A stretch of 17,415 nt of DNA from JBGVMW01 sp045125095 (GCA_045125095.1 JBGVMW010000106.1:1-17415); one strand, 5' to 3'; positions 6,558 through 15,223 are shown, counted from the stretch's first letter. Numbers and translations are program-made. The notes: generated by a model from the sequence alone, not told the origin.

Positions 6558-8795
6558 ATGGCAGTAGAACAGATAAGGGGTTACATAGACCATATCATAT
6601 TTCGAAATGAAGAAAATGGATACACCGTGTTAGTACTCGTCAGCGAAGACGAAGAAATAAGCTGCGTAGGCTGTATTCCTTTTATAGAGGAGGGAGAAAG
6701 TGTACAGATAGAAGGCGAGCAGACGGAGCATCCGGTCTATGGGACACAGATAAAAATGCATTCAATTGCTGTCATTCCGCCGGAAGATACCGTATCTATA
6801 GAACGCTATTTAGGTAGTGGTGCAATCAAGGGAGTGGGACCAGCTCTGGCTGCCCGGATTGTAAAGAAATTCAAGAAGGATACCTTTCGCATTATAGAGG
6901 AAGAACCGGAACGATTAGTAGAAGTTAAGGGAATAAGCGAGCGGATTGCCAGAGAAATCGCAGAGCAGGTTTGTGGCAAAAAAGAACTGCGGGAGGCGAT
7001 GATTTTTTTGCAGGATTATGGAATAACCCAGAATCTGGCGGTAAAAATATACAGCACCTATGGACCGGACATGTACCGGGTTATGAAAGAAAATCCATAC
7101 AAGATGGCAGATGATATTCAGGGAGTAGGGTTCCGTATCGCAGATGAAATTGCGATCAAATCAGGAATACAGGCAGATTCTGATTTTCGAATTCGAAGTG
7201 GTGTATTGTATACTATGTTACAGGCATCGGCAGAGGGGCATACCTATCTTCCCTGGGAAGACTTAGCAAACCGAACGGGTGTCCTGCTGGGAGTGAGTTC
7301 CCAATCAGTGGAAGCCTGCTTTACAGACTTATTGGTGGAAAAGAAAATTATTATCAAAGAGAAGGATGAACGCAGACAGGTGTATGCCTCATCTATTTAT
7401 TATCAGGAACTGAACATAGCCAAAATGTTGTGGGATATGGATATCTTTTCTTCTGAAAAAGATGAAAAGATTTATAAACGGATTGAACGGATAGAAGTTG
7501 CTGAAAATATAGAATTGGATGACAAGCAGCGTTTGGCAGTAGCTGAGGCTGCAAAAAGAGGGCTGCTTATTATTACAGGGGGTCCCGGTACCGGTAAAAC
7601 GACAACGATTAACACGATTATCCGTTATTTTGAATCAGAAGATTATGAAATTGCATTAGCGGCACCTACCGGTCGTGCAGCCAAACGAATGACAGAAGCT
7701 ACCGGCTACGAGGCACGCACCATTCACCGCCTGTTGGAAATTAATGGCGGAATGGAGGAGGACAGAAACAGTTCCTTTGAGCGAAATGAAGAAAATCCAT
7801 TAGAGGCAGATGTGGTTATCATTGATGAAATGTCCATGGTTGACATTTATCTGATGAATGCCTTGTTGAAGGCAGTAGTCCCTGGAACCAGACTGATTTT
7901 GGTGGGGGACGTAGACCAGCTTCCTTCTGTTGGACCGGGAAGTGTATTGCGGGATATTATTTCCTCGGAAAAATTTCCAGTGGTGTGCTTAGAAAAGGTA
8001 TTCCGCCAGGCGGCAAAAAGTAATATTGTTGTCAATGCGCATAAGATTAATGAGGGAAAGCCATTAGATTTAGCAAATAAGCATACCGATTTCTTTATTA
8101 TGCGCAGGTATGACATTGAGTCAGTGCAGAGTATGATGGAAAAATTGATCAAAGAGATTTTGCCGCCGAATCTGGATGTGGCTCCTTTTGATATTCAGGT
8201 TCTTACACCCATGCGAAAAACGGCATTAGGTGTAGAGTCATTAAATGTGTGGCTTCAGGAGATATTAAATCCAAAGGAGAAAAAGAAGCGGGAAAAGGAA
8301 GTGGCAGGGCGCTTGTTCCGGGAAGGTGACAAGGTCATGCAGACCAAGAATAATTATCAGTTGGAGTGGGAAGTGGTAAATCGCTATGGTATTTCGGAAG
8401 AAAAAGGAATTGGTGTGTTTAATGGAGATATTGGCAAAATAATAGAAATCAATGATTTCAGTGAAACGGTAAAAGTAGTATTTGATGATGACAGACAGGT
8501 GGAATATTCCTTTAAGCAGTTAGAGGAGTTAGAGCTTGCTTATGCGATTACCATACACAAATCTCAAGGTAGCGAATACCCGGTAGTACTTATGCCATTA
8601 ATCAGCGGACCGAGAATGCTGATGAACAGAAATCTGCTATATACAGCCGTAACCCGTGCGAAAAAGTGTGTTACCATTGTTGGCAATGAACAGACGGTAC
8701 AGGAAATGATACAGAATGTAAGGGAACAGACACGCTATACCGGGCTGAAGGAGCGTATTGTAGAAATGGGGGAAATCGAATTTGATAATCAGTGA
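6558..8795 (+). CDS. recD2: RecD2-type ATP-dependent DNA helicase
   Basis: The 745-aa superfamily 1B 5'-3' helicase has the RecD2 layout. An N-terminal OB-like region (about 1-75) is followed by helix-hairpin-helix motifs including GAIKGVGPALAARIVKKF. The helicase core carries Walker A GGPGTGKTTT (341-350, Lys347), Walker B VVIIDEMSMVD (419-429, Asp423-Glu424), the GDVDQLPSVGPG motif III, IHKSQGSEYP near 665, and LLYTAVTRAKK near 694-704. The long N-terminal extension separates RecD2 from RecBCD RecD. RecD2 proteins act without RecB/RecC in DNA repair and replication-fork maintenance. Length matches the family (700-800 aa). The ribosome site (AAAGGCAGG) is only moderate. The last 14 nt overlap comFC, so translation of the two is probably coupled. 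Confidence 0.95.
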   Translation: MAVEQIRGYIDHIIFRNEENGYTVLVLVSEDEEISCVGCIPFIEEGESVQIEGEQTEHPVYGTQIKMHSIAVIPPEDTVSIERYLGSGAIKGVGPALAARIVKKFKKDTFRIIEEEPERLVEVKGISERIAREIAEQVCGKKELREAMIFLQDYGITQNLAVKIYSTYGPDMYRVMKENPYKMADDIQGVGFRIADEIAIKSGIQADSDFRIRSGVLYTMLQASAEGHTYLPWEDLANRTGVLLGVSSQSVEACFTDLLVEKKIIIKEKDERRQVYASSIYYQELNIAKMLWDMDIFSSEKDEKIYKRIERIEVAENIELDDKQRLAVAEAAKRGLLIITGGPGTGKTTTINTIIRYFESEDYEIALAAPTGRAAKRMTEATGYEARTIHRLLEINGGMEEDRNSSFERNEENPLEADVVIIDEMSMVDIYLMNALLKAVVPGTRLILVGDVDQLPSVGPGSVLRDIISSEKFPVVCLEKVFRQAAKSNIVVNAHKINEGKPLDLANKHTDFFIMRRYDIESVQSMMEKLIKEILPPNLDVAPFDIQVLTPMRKTALGVESLNVWLQEILNPKEKKKREKEVAGRLFREGDKVMQTKNNYQLEWEVVNRYGISEEKGIGVFNGDIGKIIEINDFSETVKVVFDDDRQVEYSFKQLEELELAYAITIHKSQGSEYPVVLMPLISGPRMLMNRNLLYTAVTRAKKCVTIVGNEQTVQEMIQNVREQTRYTGLKERIVEMGEIEFDNQ

Positions 8796-9513
8796 TGGAA
8801 AAAAACAAAAGCTGGACATGGTGATACGGATTCTGTATCCACGCAGATGTCCGATATGTCAGGAAATTATAGTGGGAAATGGATATGTATGCAGTGCCTG
8901 CAAGAAAGAGCTTCCATATATCAAAGAACCACGCTGCAAGAAATGCGGAAAAAGTCTGGATGAGGATGTACAGGAATACTGTTTTGACTGTGCAAAAGGA
9001 AAGCATGTGTTCGATAAGGGTGTTGCAGTATGGCGGTATACAAAGGCAATGAAGCAATCTATTCATAGATTTAAGTATGATAATAAGAGAGAATACGCAG
9101 ATTTTTTTGTGGAAGAAGTGATAAAGCATTATGGGGAATGGATAGGAAGTATGCAGGTGGATGCGGTAATACCGGTGCCGTTGCATCGTTCCAAACAGAG
9201 GATGCGGGGATTTAACCAGGCGGAATTGATAGCAAAGGGTATTGGAAAAGCGTTGGATTTGCCGGTAGAAACGAAGTATGTAGAACGATATCGAAAAACA
9301 AAAGTGCAAAATGTGTTAAATGATACAGAGAGAAAAAATAATGTAAAAAAAGCTTTTAAAATCACCTGTAATGATGTAAAATTAAAGAGAATATTATTGG
9401 TTGATGATATTTATACTACGGGCAGTACAATAGATGCAATAGCAGAGGTTTTGAAAACAGCAGGAGCAGAACAAGTGTATTTCTGTTGCCTTTGTGCAGG
9501 TCGTGGGTATTAG
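8782..9513 (+). CDS. comFC: ComF-family phosphoribosyltransferase-like protein (TTG start)
   Basis: The 243-aa protein has an N-terminal zinc-binding region with four Cys pairs (CPIC 23-26, CSAC 37-40, CKKC 52-55, CFDC 67-70). The type I phosphoribosyltransferase fold that follows carries VDAVIPVPLHRSKQRMRGFNQ and the PRPP loop ILLVDDIYTTGST (about 205-217, Asp208-Asp209). ComFC/GntX-type proteins contribute to DNA uptake in competent bacteria; their enzymatic substrate is unsettled. The frame has no early ATG. A TTG at 8782 lies 8 nt after GGGGGA (8768-8773) inside the end of recD2, while the ATG at 8818 lacks a ribosome site, so TTG is chosen. No comFA helicase gene is adjacent, unlike in Bacillus. 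yvyF follows 64 nt later. Confidence 0.9.
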   Translation: MIISDGKKQKLDMVIRILYPRRCPICQEIIVGNGYVCSACKKELPYIKEPRCKKCGKSLDEDVQEYCFDCAKGKHVFDKGVAVWRYTKAMKQSIHRFKYDNKREYADFFVEEVIKHYGEWIGSMQVDAVIPVPLHRSKQRMRGFNQAELIAKGIGKALDLPVETKYVERYRKTKVQNVLNDTERKNNVKKAFKITCNDVKLKRILLVDDIYTTGSTIDAIAEVLKTAGAEQVYFCCLCAGRGY

Positions 9514-9577
9514 AGTTATACTTAGGGGAGAGAAAATAGCTTTATACAATAACATTGGATGTTAGGAGGGTACAGCA

Positions 9578-9988
9578 ATGGATGTAAGAAATTGTAAAAT
9601 GTGTGGGAAATTATTCAACTATTATCAGGGACCACCGATTTGTAAAGCATGTGAAGATGAATTGGAGAAGAAGTTTTTCGAAGTGAGAGATTATATATAT
9701 GCCAATCCAAAAGCGTCTATCAATGAGGTGGCGAAGGAAAATGACATATCGGTAAAGCAGATTCAGAAATGGGTTCGTGAGGAGCGTCTGGCTTTTTCAG
9801 ATGATTCCCCGGTTACGATTGCCTGTGAGAATTGTGGTGCTATGATTAAGACTGGACGTTTTTGTAAACAATGCAAAAGCACGCTGAAAAATGACTTGAC
9901 CAGTGCATATTATGTTGAGCCGGTGCATGAAGAAAGTAAGAAGCATGGAAGTAACAAAGGACAGGTGCGCTTCTTGAATAAGTTGTAA
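9578..9988 (+). CDS. yvyF: YvyF-family flagellar-operon-associated zinc-ribbon protein
   Basis: The 136-aa protein has CKMC (6-9) with CKAC (22-25), then a helix-turn-helix-like segment (about 45-71, SINEVAKENDISVKQIQKWVREERL), then a second zinc ribbon CENC (83-86) with CKQC (96-99). This three-part layout and the LFNYYQGPPICKACEDELE segment fit the YvyF family found near flagellar genes in Firmicutes. In Bacillus subtilis yvyF lies right after comFC and before flgM, as it lies after comFC here, but flgM is absent. A role in flagellar regulation is commonly assumed but I know no established mechanism. An AGGAGGG ribosome site precedes the ATG. Confidence 0.87.
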   Translation: MDVRNCKMCGKLFNYYQGPPICKACEDELEKKFFEVRDYIYANPKASINEVAKENDISVKQIQKWVREERLAFSDDSPVTIACENCGAMIKTGRFCKQCKSTLKNDLTSAYYVEPVHEESKKHGSNKGQVRFLNKL

Positions 9989-10026
9989 ATTTAGAAAGAC
10001 GGAAGAAAAACAAGGCAGGGCAAAGA

Positions 10027-11016
10027 ATGGTTTCAATCAAGGATGTAGCAGAACATGCCGGTGTAGCAATCTCCACGGTATCGAAGGTGTTAAATCATTA
10101 CCCGAATGTGAGTGAGCGCACGAGAAAGCAAGTTGAAAAAGCAATTGAAGAATTGCATTATGTGCCGAATACGATTGCTGCGGCGTTGTCATCGAAACAG
10201 TTTGCAAGAGTGGCATTGATTGTCAACTTGACAACGCAGACGCAGGCAATTGATGAGATAACGATGCAGTACTTGGCTGGGGGCATCAGTAAGGCAAAGG
10301 AATTGAATATTGAAGTGGTTACCATCTTTTTTTCCATGATTAGTGAAATGTCGTTGGAAGAATTAACACGGTATCTTCAGTCTCTTAGTATCACTGGGGT
10401 GGTGCTGTATGGTATTTCAAAAGAAGATCATATATTAGCAGAACTGGTGAACCGAGAGATATTCAAATGTGTTATTGTAGATGCACCATTAGTGAATACA
10501 AGCACCAGTTGCGTGTGGGTGGATCAGGAGCAGGCACAGTATGATGTTGTCAGCAAAGCGTTAGAAGACGAAAAACGAAAAAGAATTCTTTATATAGCAG
10601 GCAAAAGAAATGGTTTTGTTACAGATGGAAGATTGAGAGGTATTTACAGAATTGCAAAAGAGCGTGGGCTGACTGTCAAGACTTATTATGGAGACTTCAG
10701 TGAATTACAGGCCCGCAATATTGCACTGAAGTATGCAAAGTATGTAGATATGATTGTTTGTGCCTCTGACCTTATGGCAATCGGAGCAATGAACGCCTGC
10801 ATAGATATGGATATTTTCCGTCCGGTTTGTGGATTTGATGGAATTACTTTGATGGGGTATGTAGGTAAGCAGATGAATACAGTCAAACAGAATTTTTTCC
10901 AGATATCAAGTAAGGCAGTGGAAGAATTGTATCGCCTGATGAATGGCGGCGAGGGAATGGAGTGTATTCTGCCCCATGAGATTATTAAATTATATTATAG
11001 AGATATTATTTGTTAG
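10027..11016 (+). CDS. LacI/GalR-family transcriptional regulator of glgP-malQ
   Basis: The 329-aa protein has the N-terminal LacI helix-turn-helix (about 3-24, SIKDVAEHAGVAISTVSKVLNH) and hinge helix PNTIAAALSSKQ, whose Leu normally inserts at a central CpG of the operator. The periplasmic-binding-protein-like effector domain follows (about 63-329). It directly precedes glgP, and the intervening DNA has two palindromes with the central CG expected for this family, so it most likely represses glgP-malQ and is released by a maltodextrin-type sugar; the ligand is inferred from context only. The start ATG has a weak GGCAGGG site. The gene ends about 90 bp before the first operator. No operator is seen before the regulator itself, so autoregulation is not evident. 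Confidence 0.9.
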   Translation: MVSIKDVAEHAGVAISTVSKVLNHYPNVSERTRKQVEKAIEELHYVPNTIAAALSSKQFARVALIVNLTTQTQAIDEITMQYLAGGISKAKELNIEVVTIFFSMISEMSLEELTRYLQSLSITGVVLYGISKEDHILAELVNREIFKCVIVDAPLVNTSTSCVWVDQEQAQYDVVSKALEDEKRKRILYIAGKRNGFVTDGRLRGIYRIAKERGLTVKTYYGDFSELQARNIALKYAKYVDMIVCASDLMAIGAMNACIDMDIFRPVCGFDGITLMGYVGKQMNTVKQNFFQISSKAVEELYRLMNGGEGMECILPHEIIKLYYRDIIC

Positions 11017-11105
11017 TAGAAAAAGCAGTTGCTACAAAGATATCTAAAAAGATGGATTTTCATTTGTGCAAGTATTACAAAATGAAAAAAAAAGTAAAAA
11101 AAGGG

Positions 11106-11134
11106 TTGCGGAAAACGTTTTCCTATATTATACT
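11106..11134 (+). promoter_or_regulatory. Promoter of glgP
   Basis: TTGCGG (11106-11111) and TATACT (11129-11134) are separated by exactly 17 bp. The predicted transcript start is near 11141, giving a leader of about 155 nt. The first operator fills the spacer, so repressor binding would directly block RNA polymerase. Confidence 0.65.
11110..11123. promoter_or_regulatory. Operator 1 (LacI-family palindrome)
   Basis: GGAAAACGTTTTCC is a perfect 14-bp palindrome with a central CG, the form bound by LacI-family regulators. It overlaps the -35 end and spacer of the glgP promoter. It also matches 12 of 14 positions of the CcpA cre consensus (TGWAANCGNTNWCA), so catabolite control by CcpA is an alternative or addition. 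Confidence 0.82.
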
Positions 11135-11150
11135 TCAAGTAAAGGAAGCG

Positions 11151-11164
11151 GGAAAACGTTTTCT
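11151..11164. promoter_or_regulatory. Operator 2 (LacI-family palindrome)
   Basis: GGAAAACGTTTTCT is identical to operator 1 except for the last base and contains a perfect 12-bp palindrome. Its centre is 41 bp from that of operator 1, about four helical turns, so both sites face the same side of the DNA and could be bridged by a tetramer. It lies about 10-24 bp after the predicted transcript start. Confidence 0.8.
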
Positions 11165-11296
11165 TAAAACTTGGATTACCGTATATGTGCGCTCATTCGT
11201 TGCGCAGGGTAGTTCAGTTCATAAAGATAACGATAAGATGTATTTCAAAGCAGGTGCCACGGTCTGAGTAGAAAGATGTGGCGGAATGGAGGAAAA

Positions 11297-13564
11297 ATGA
11301 AAGTAACAGAAAGTTTACAGACAGCTTTACAGCAGAAGTATGGCAAAAAAGTAGCAGATTGTACAGATGCAGAGATTTACTACACACTTTTAGAAGTAAC
11401 TAAGAAGATGATGGAAGAAACTCCTGCAATCAAAGGACCTAAAAAAATCTACTACATTTCAGCAGAGTTCTTAATTGGTAGATTATTATCTAACAACTTA
11501 ATCAACTTAGGTGTATATGATGAATTAAAAGAGTTCTTAGCTGCAAACGGCAAAACTTTAACTGCAATCGAAGAAGTAGAACCAGAACCATCTTTAGGTA
11601 ATGGTGGACTTGGACGTTTAGCTGCATGTTTCTTAGATTCTATTGCAACATTAGGTCTTCCGGGCGAAGGTATCGGTTTGAACTACCACTATGGTCTGTT
11701 TAAGCAGGTATTCAAAGATAACTTACAGAAAGAAACAAAGAATGACTGGATTGAAGAACAGGGCTGGCTTACAAAGACAGATGTTAGCTTCGATGTAGCA
11801 TTTGGTGATTTAAAGGTTAAATCAAGATTATATGACATCGATGTAGTTGGTTACAAGGAAGGTGTAAACAAACTTCGTTTATTCGATATTGAAACTATCG
11901 ATGAGAGCCTTGTAAAAGATGGTATCGATTTTGATAAAGAGGATATTGAAAAGAACTTAACATTATTCTTATATCCGGATGATAGTGATGAAGCAGGTCG
12001 CTTACTTCGTGTTTACCAGCAGTACTTCATGGTAAGCAATGGTGCTCAGCTTATCTTAAAGGAAATGAAAGAAAATGGTTACGACTTACACAAGTTATAT
12101 GACCATGCAGTAATCCAGATCAACGATACACATCCATCTATGGTAATTCCTGAAATGATTCGTTTATTACAGTTAGAAGGAATCAGCTTAGATGAAGCTA
12201 TCGAAATCGTATCTAAGACTTGTGCATACACAAACCACACAATCTTAGCAGAAGCATTAGAGAAATGGCCAATCGCATACTTAGAGAAGGCTGTTCCACA
12301 GTTAATGCCAATCATCAAAGAATTAGACAAGCGTGTAGCTGCGAAGTACAAAGACCCAGCTGTACAGATCATTGATAAGGAAAACAGAGTGCATATGGCA
12401 CACATTGATATTCACTATGGATACAGTGTAAACGGTGTTGCTGCACTTCATACAGAGATTTTGAAGAACTCTGAGTTAAAGCATTTCTATGATATTTACC
12501 CAGAGAAGTTCAACAACAAGACAAATGGTATCACATTCCGTAGATGGTTATTATCTTGTAACCCAGAGCTTGCTAAGTTATTAATCGATACAATCGGTGA
12601 TGGCTTCTTAAAGGATGCTGCTGAGTTAGAGAAATTAATGAAGTTTGCAGATGACAAGAAAGTATTAGACAGCATTTATGAAATCAAGGGACAGAAGAAG
12701 TTAGCACTTAAGAAGTTCTTAAAAGAAACACAGGGTGTTGACATTGATGAAAATTCTGTATTTGATATCCAGATTAAGCGTCTCCATGAGTACAAACGTC
12801 AGCAGATGAACTTACTCTACATGATTTACAAATACTTACAGATTAAGAATGGTACAAAGCCAGCTACACCTATGACATTCATCTTCGGTGCTAAGGCAGC
12901 TCCTGCTTATATCATTGCTAAGGATATCATTCATGCAATCTTAACATTATCTGAAATCGTAAACAACGATCCGGATGTGAACAAGTACATGAAGGTTGTT
13001 ATGGTAGAAAACTACAACGTAAGCAAGGCTGAGAAGTTAATCCCAGCATGTGATATCTCTGAGCAGATCTCCCTTGCTTCTAAGGAAGCTTCTGGTACAG
13101 GTAACATGAAGTTCATGTTAAACGGTGCTGTTACATTAGGTACAATGGATGGTGCTAACGTAGAGATCAGTGATTTAGTAGGCGAAGATAACATTTACAT
13201 CTTCGGTGAAAGCAGTGAAACAGTTATCGACTTATATGACAAGGCTACTTACAACAGTGGTGCTATCTATAAGAGAGATAAGCTTGTTCGCAAGGTTGTT
13301 GATTTCTTAGTAAGTGATGAAATGTTAAAGGCAGGCAACAAAGAGAACTTAGAGAGATTACATCACGAATTAATCAGCAAAGACTGGTTCATGACATTAT
13401 TAGATATCAAGGATTACATCGCAACAAAAGATGGTATGTTCGATGACTTCGCTGACAAAGAGCAGTGGAAGAAGATGATGTTAGTGAATATTGCTAAGGC
13501 AGGATTCTTCTCATCAGACAGAACAATCGCTGAATACAACGATGATATCTGGAAATTAAAATAA
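11297..13564 (+). CDS. glgP: Glycogen/starch/maltodextrin phosphorylase (GT35)
   Basis: The 755-aa PLP-dependent phosphorylase releases glucose-1-phosphate from the non-reducing ends of alpha-1,4-glucans. Visible family blocks are YYISAEFLIGRLLSNNL, EPEPSLGNGGLGRLAACFLDS, GLNYHYGLFKQ, QINDTHPSMVIPEMIRLL, TNGITFRRWL, QIKRLHEYKRQQMN, and the PLP site KEASGTGNMKFMLNGA, with Lys605 as the cofactor lysine. It is slightly shorter than enteric GlgP/MalP (about 800 aa) and lacks obvious allosteric extensions. The frame is open from 11276, but ATGGAGGAAAA sits just before the ATG at 11297, which is chosen. Codon use is strikingly uniform (TTA for Leu, AAC, ATC, TTC, GGT), more biased than in its neighbours, suggesting high expression. 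It is controlled by the two upstream operators and probably cotranscribed with malQ. Confidence 0.96.
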   Translation: MKVTESLQTALQQKYGKKVADCTDAEIYYTLLEVTKKMMEETPAIKGPKKIYYISAEFLIGRLLSNNLINLGVYDELKEFLAANGKTLTAIEEVEPEPSLGNGGLGRLAACFLDSIATLGLPGEGIGLNYHYGLFKQVFKDNLQKETKNDWIEEQGWLTKTDVSFDVAFGDLKVKSRLYDIDVVGYKEGVNKLRLFDIETIDESLVKDGIDFDKEDIEKNLTLFLYPDDSDEAGRLLRVYQQYFMVSNGAQLILKEMKENGYDLHKLYDHAVIQINDTHPSMVIPEMIRLLQLEGISLDEAIEIVSKTCAYTNHTILAEALEKWPIAYLEKAVPQLMPIIKELDKRVAAKYKDPAVQIIDKENRVHMAHIDIHYGYSVNGVAALHTEILKNSELKHFYDIYPEKFNNKTNGITFRRWLLSCNPELAKLLIDTIGDGFLKDAAELEKLMKFADDKKVLDSIYEIKGQKKLALKKFLKETQGVDIDENSVFDIQIKRLHEYKRQQMNLLYMIYKYLQIKNGTKPATPMTFIFGAKAAPAYIIAKDIIHAILTLSEIVNNDPDVNKYMKVVMVENYNVSKAEKLIPACDISEQISLASKEASGTGNMKFMLNGAVTLGTMDGANVEISDLVGEDNIYIFGESSETVIDLYDKATYNSGAIYKRDKLVRKVVDFLVSDEMLKAGNKENLERLHHELISKDWFMTLLDIKDYIATKDGMFDDFADKEQWKKMMLVNIAKAGFFSSDRTIAEYNDDIWKLK

Positions 13565-13601
13565 TTAAAAAAATTATAATAGAATAATATTTTTGCACAA
13601 T

Positions 13602-13629
13602 TACCACCCGGGCGAAAACCCGAGTGGTA
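13602..13629 (+). other. Intercistronic hairpin between glgP and malQ
   Basis: TACCAC and GTGGTA (13602-13607, 13624-13629) plus CGGG/CCCG (13609-13612, 13619-13622) form a GC-rich stem with one C-A mismatch and a CGAAAA loop. No T-tract follows, so it is unlikely to terminate fully. It may protect the 3' end of glgP mRNA or set the glgP:malQ ratio. Confidence 0.65.
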
Positions 13630-13656
13630 TAAGTGCGTTAGAAAGGGGTATTCACA

Positions 13657-15168
13657 ATGAAAAGAGGTAGTGGTGTATTATTACCGGTATCCAGCATTCC
13701 ATCAAAATATGGTATTGGAGCATTCTCAAAAGAAGCATATGATTTTGTTGATAAACTTGCAAAGGGAGGACAGCAGTATTGGCAGATTCTTCCATTAGGA
13801 GCAACTGGTTATGGAGATTCTCCTTATCAGTCCTTCTCTACTTTTGCAGGCAATCCATATTACATAGATTTAGAAGCATTAATTGAAGAAGGTTTACTGA
13901 CAGCAGAAGAATGTGATAGTGTAGATTTTGGCGGAGACGAGAGAACAGTAGATTATGAAAAGATTTACTTCAATCGTTTTGACGTATTGCGCAAGGCATA
14001 TGAGCGTAGCGAGCATAAGACTACAGATGAATACAAGGAATTTATTAAGAAGAACAAAGACTGGTTAGAAGACTATGCTCTTTACATGGCAGTAAAGAAT
14101 AGCATGGATGGTAAGAGCTGGATTGAATGGGATGAAGACATCCGTATGCGTCAGCCGGAAGCAATTACCAGATATAAGAAGGAATTGAAAGACGAGATCG
14201 ATTTCTATAAATTCCAGCAGTACAAATTTGCACAGCAGTGGACAAAATTAAAAAGCTATGCAAATGAAAATGGCGTAAAGATTATTGGCGATATCCCGAT
14301 TTATGTAGCATTTGACAGTGCAGATGCATGGGCTGGTCCTGAATTATTCCAGTTCGATGAAGCTGGCTATCCAACAGGTGTAGCCGGATGCCCTCCGGAT
14401 GCATTCTCTGCAACCGGTCAGTTATGGGGAAATCCACTTTATAAGTGGGAATACCACAAAGAGACTGGCTACAAATGGTGGATTAAGAGAATTGATTACT
14501 GCTTCGATCTTTATGATGTAGTAAGAATTGATCATTTCCGTGGTTTTGATGAATATTATGATATCCCATATGGTGATAAGACTGCTGAAAATGGATGCTG
14601 GAGAAAAGGTCCTGGCATTGATTTATTCAAGGCTATGAATAAGAAATTAGGCGAGCGTGAAATCATCGCAGAGGATTTAGGTTTCTTAACAGATACGGTT
14701 CTTCAGTTATTAGAAGATACCGGATATCCGGGAATGAAGGTATTGCAGTTTGCATTTGATTCCAGAGAAGAAAGTGATTACTTACCACACAATTACACAA
14801 AGAACAGTGTAGTTTATACCGGAACACATGACAATGATACACTTCAGGGCTGGTATGCAGTATTAAATGAAGATGATAAGCAGTTATCTAAGGATTATTT
14901 AAACAATGCAGATACACCAGTGGAAGATGTACATTGGGATTTCATCCGCAGTGCAATGGCAAGTGTTTCCAACCTTTGTGTAATTCCGGTACAGGATTAC
15001 TTAGGACTGGGTAACGAAGCAAGAATCAATCTTCCATCCACATTAGGTAATAACTGGGTTTGGAGAATGACACCAGCAGAGTTAGATGATGTCATCATTG
15101 ATAAGATGTATGAATTGACAAAACTGTATGGTCGTTTAGCTGCAAAGGAAAAAAGCGAAGAAGCATAA
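13657..15168 (+). CDS. malQ: 4-alpha-glucanotransferase (amylomaltase, GH77)
   Basis: The 503-aa enzyme transfers alpha-1,4-glucan segments between maltodextrins, feeding longer chains to GlgP and releasing glucose. The GH77 catalytic triad is visible: nucleophile Asp292 in VRIDHFRGF, acid/base Glu339 in IIAEDLG, and Asp392 in GTHDNDT, at nearly the numbers known for Thermus amylomaltase (293, 340, 395). Other family blocks are RGSGVLLPVSSIPSKYGIG, WQILPLGATGYGDSPYQ and DIPIYVAFDSADAWA. The length is standard for bacterial GH77 without extra carbohydrate-binding modules. A GAAAGGGG site precedes the ATG. It lies 92 nt after glgP, separated by a hairpin, and is followed by a strong terminator, so glgP-malQ form one transcription unit. 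Confidence 0.96.
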   Translation: MKRGSGVLLPVSSIPSKYGIGAFSKEAYDFVDKLAKGGQQYWQILPLGATGYGDSPYQSFSTFAGNPYYIDLEALIEEGLLTAEECDSVDFGGDERTVDYEKIYFNRFDVLRKAYERSEHKTTDEYKEFIKKNKDWLEDYALYMAVKNSMDGKSWIEWDEDIRMRQPEAITRYKKELKDEIDFYKFQQYKFAQQWTKLKSYANENGVKIIGDIPIYVAFDSADAWAGPELFQFDEAGYPTGVAGCPPDAFSATGQLWGNPLYKWEYHKETGYKWWIKRIDYCFDLYDVVRIDHFRGFDEYYDIPYGDKTAENGCWRKGPGIDLFKAMNKKLGEREIIAEDLGFLTDTVLQLLEDTGYPGMKVLQFAFDSREESDYLPHNYTKNSVVYTGTHDNDTLQGWYAVLNEDDKQLSKDYLNNADTPVEDVHWDFIRSAMASVSNLCVIPVQDYLGLGNEARINLPSTLGNNWVWRMTPAELDDVIIDKMYELTKLYGRLAAKEKSEEA

Positions 15169-15175
15169 GATATAA

Positions 15176-15223
15176 TAAAAAGAACATCGTGTCACCTAGA
15201 AAGGTGGCGCGATGTTCTTTTTA
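15176..15223. terminator. Terminator after malQ, probably bidirectional
   Basis: AGAACATCGTGTCACC and GGTGGCGCGATGTTCT form a 16-bp stem with G-U wobbles around a TAGAAA loop. An A-run precedes and a T-run follows, so it can also stop transcription arriving from the convergent minus-strand cluster, which has no obvious terminator of its own. Confidence 0.9.

Noticed and set aside
8671..9309. 212-codon minus-strand frame antisense to recD2/comFC
   Set aside because: It is opposite well-supported genes with clear motifs; the product is a Phe/Tyr/Cys-rich shadow without a family signature.
11010..11267. 85-codon plus-strand frame between the regulator and glgP
   Set aside because: It covers the glgP promoter and both operators, lacks a ribosome site, and its Lys-rich product looks non-coding.
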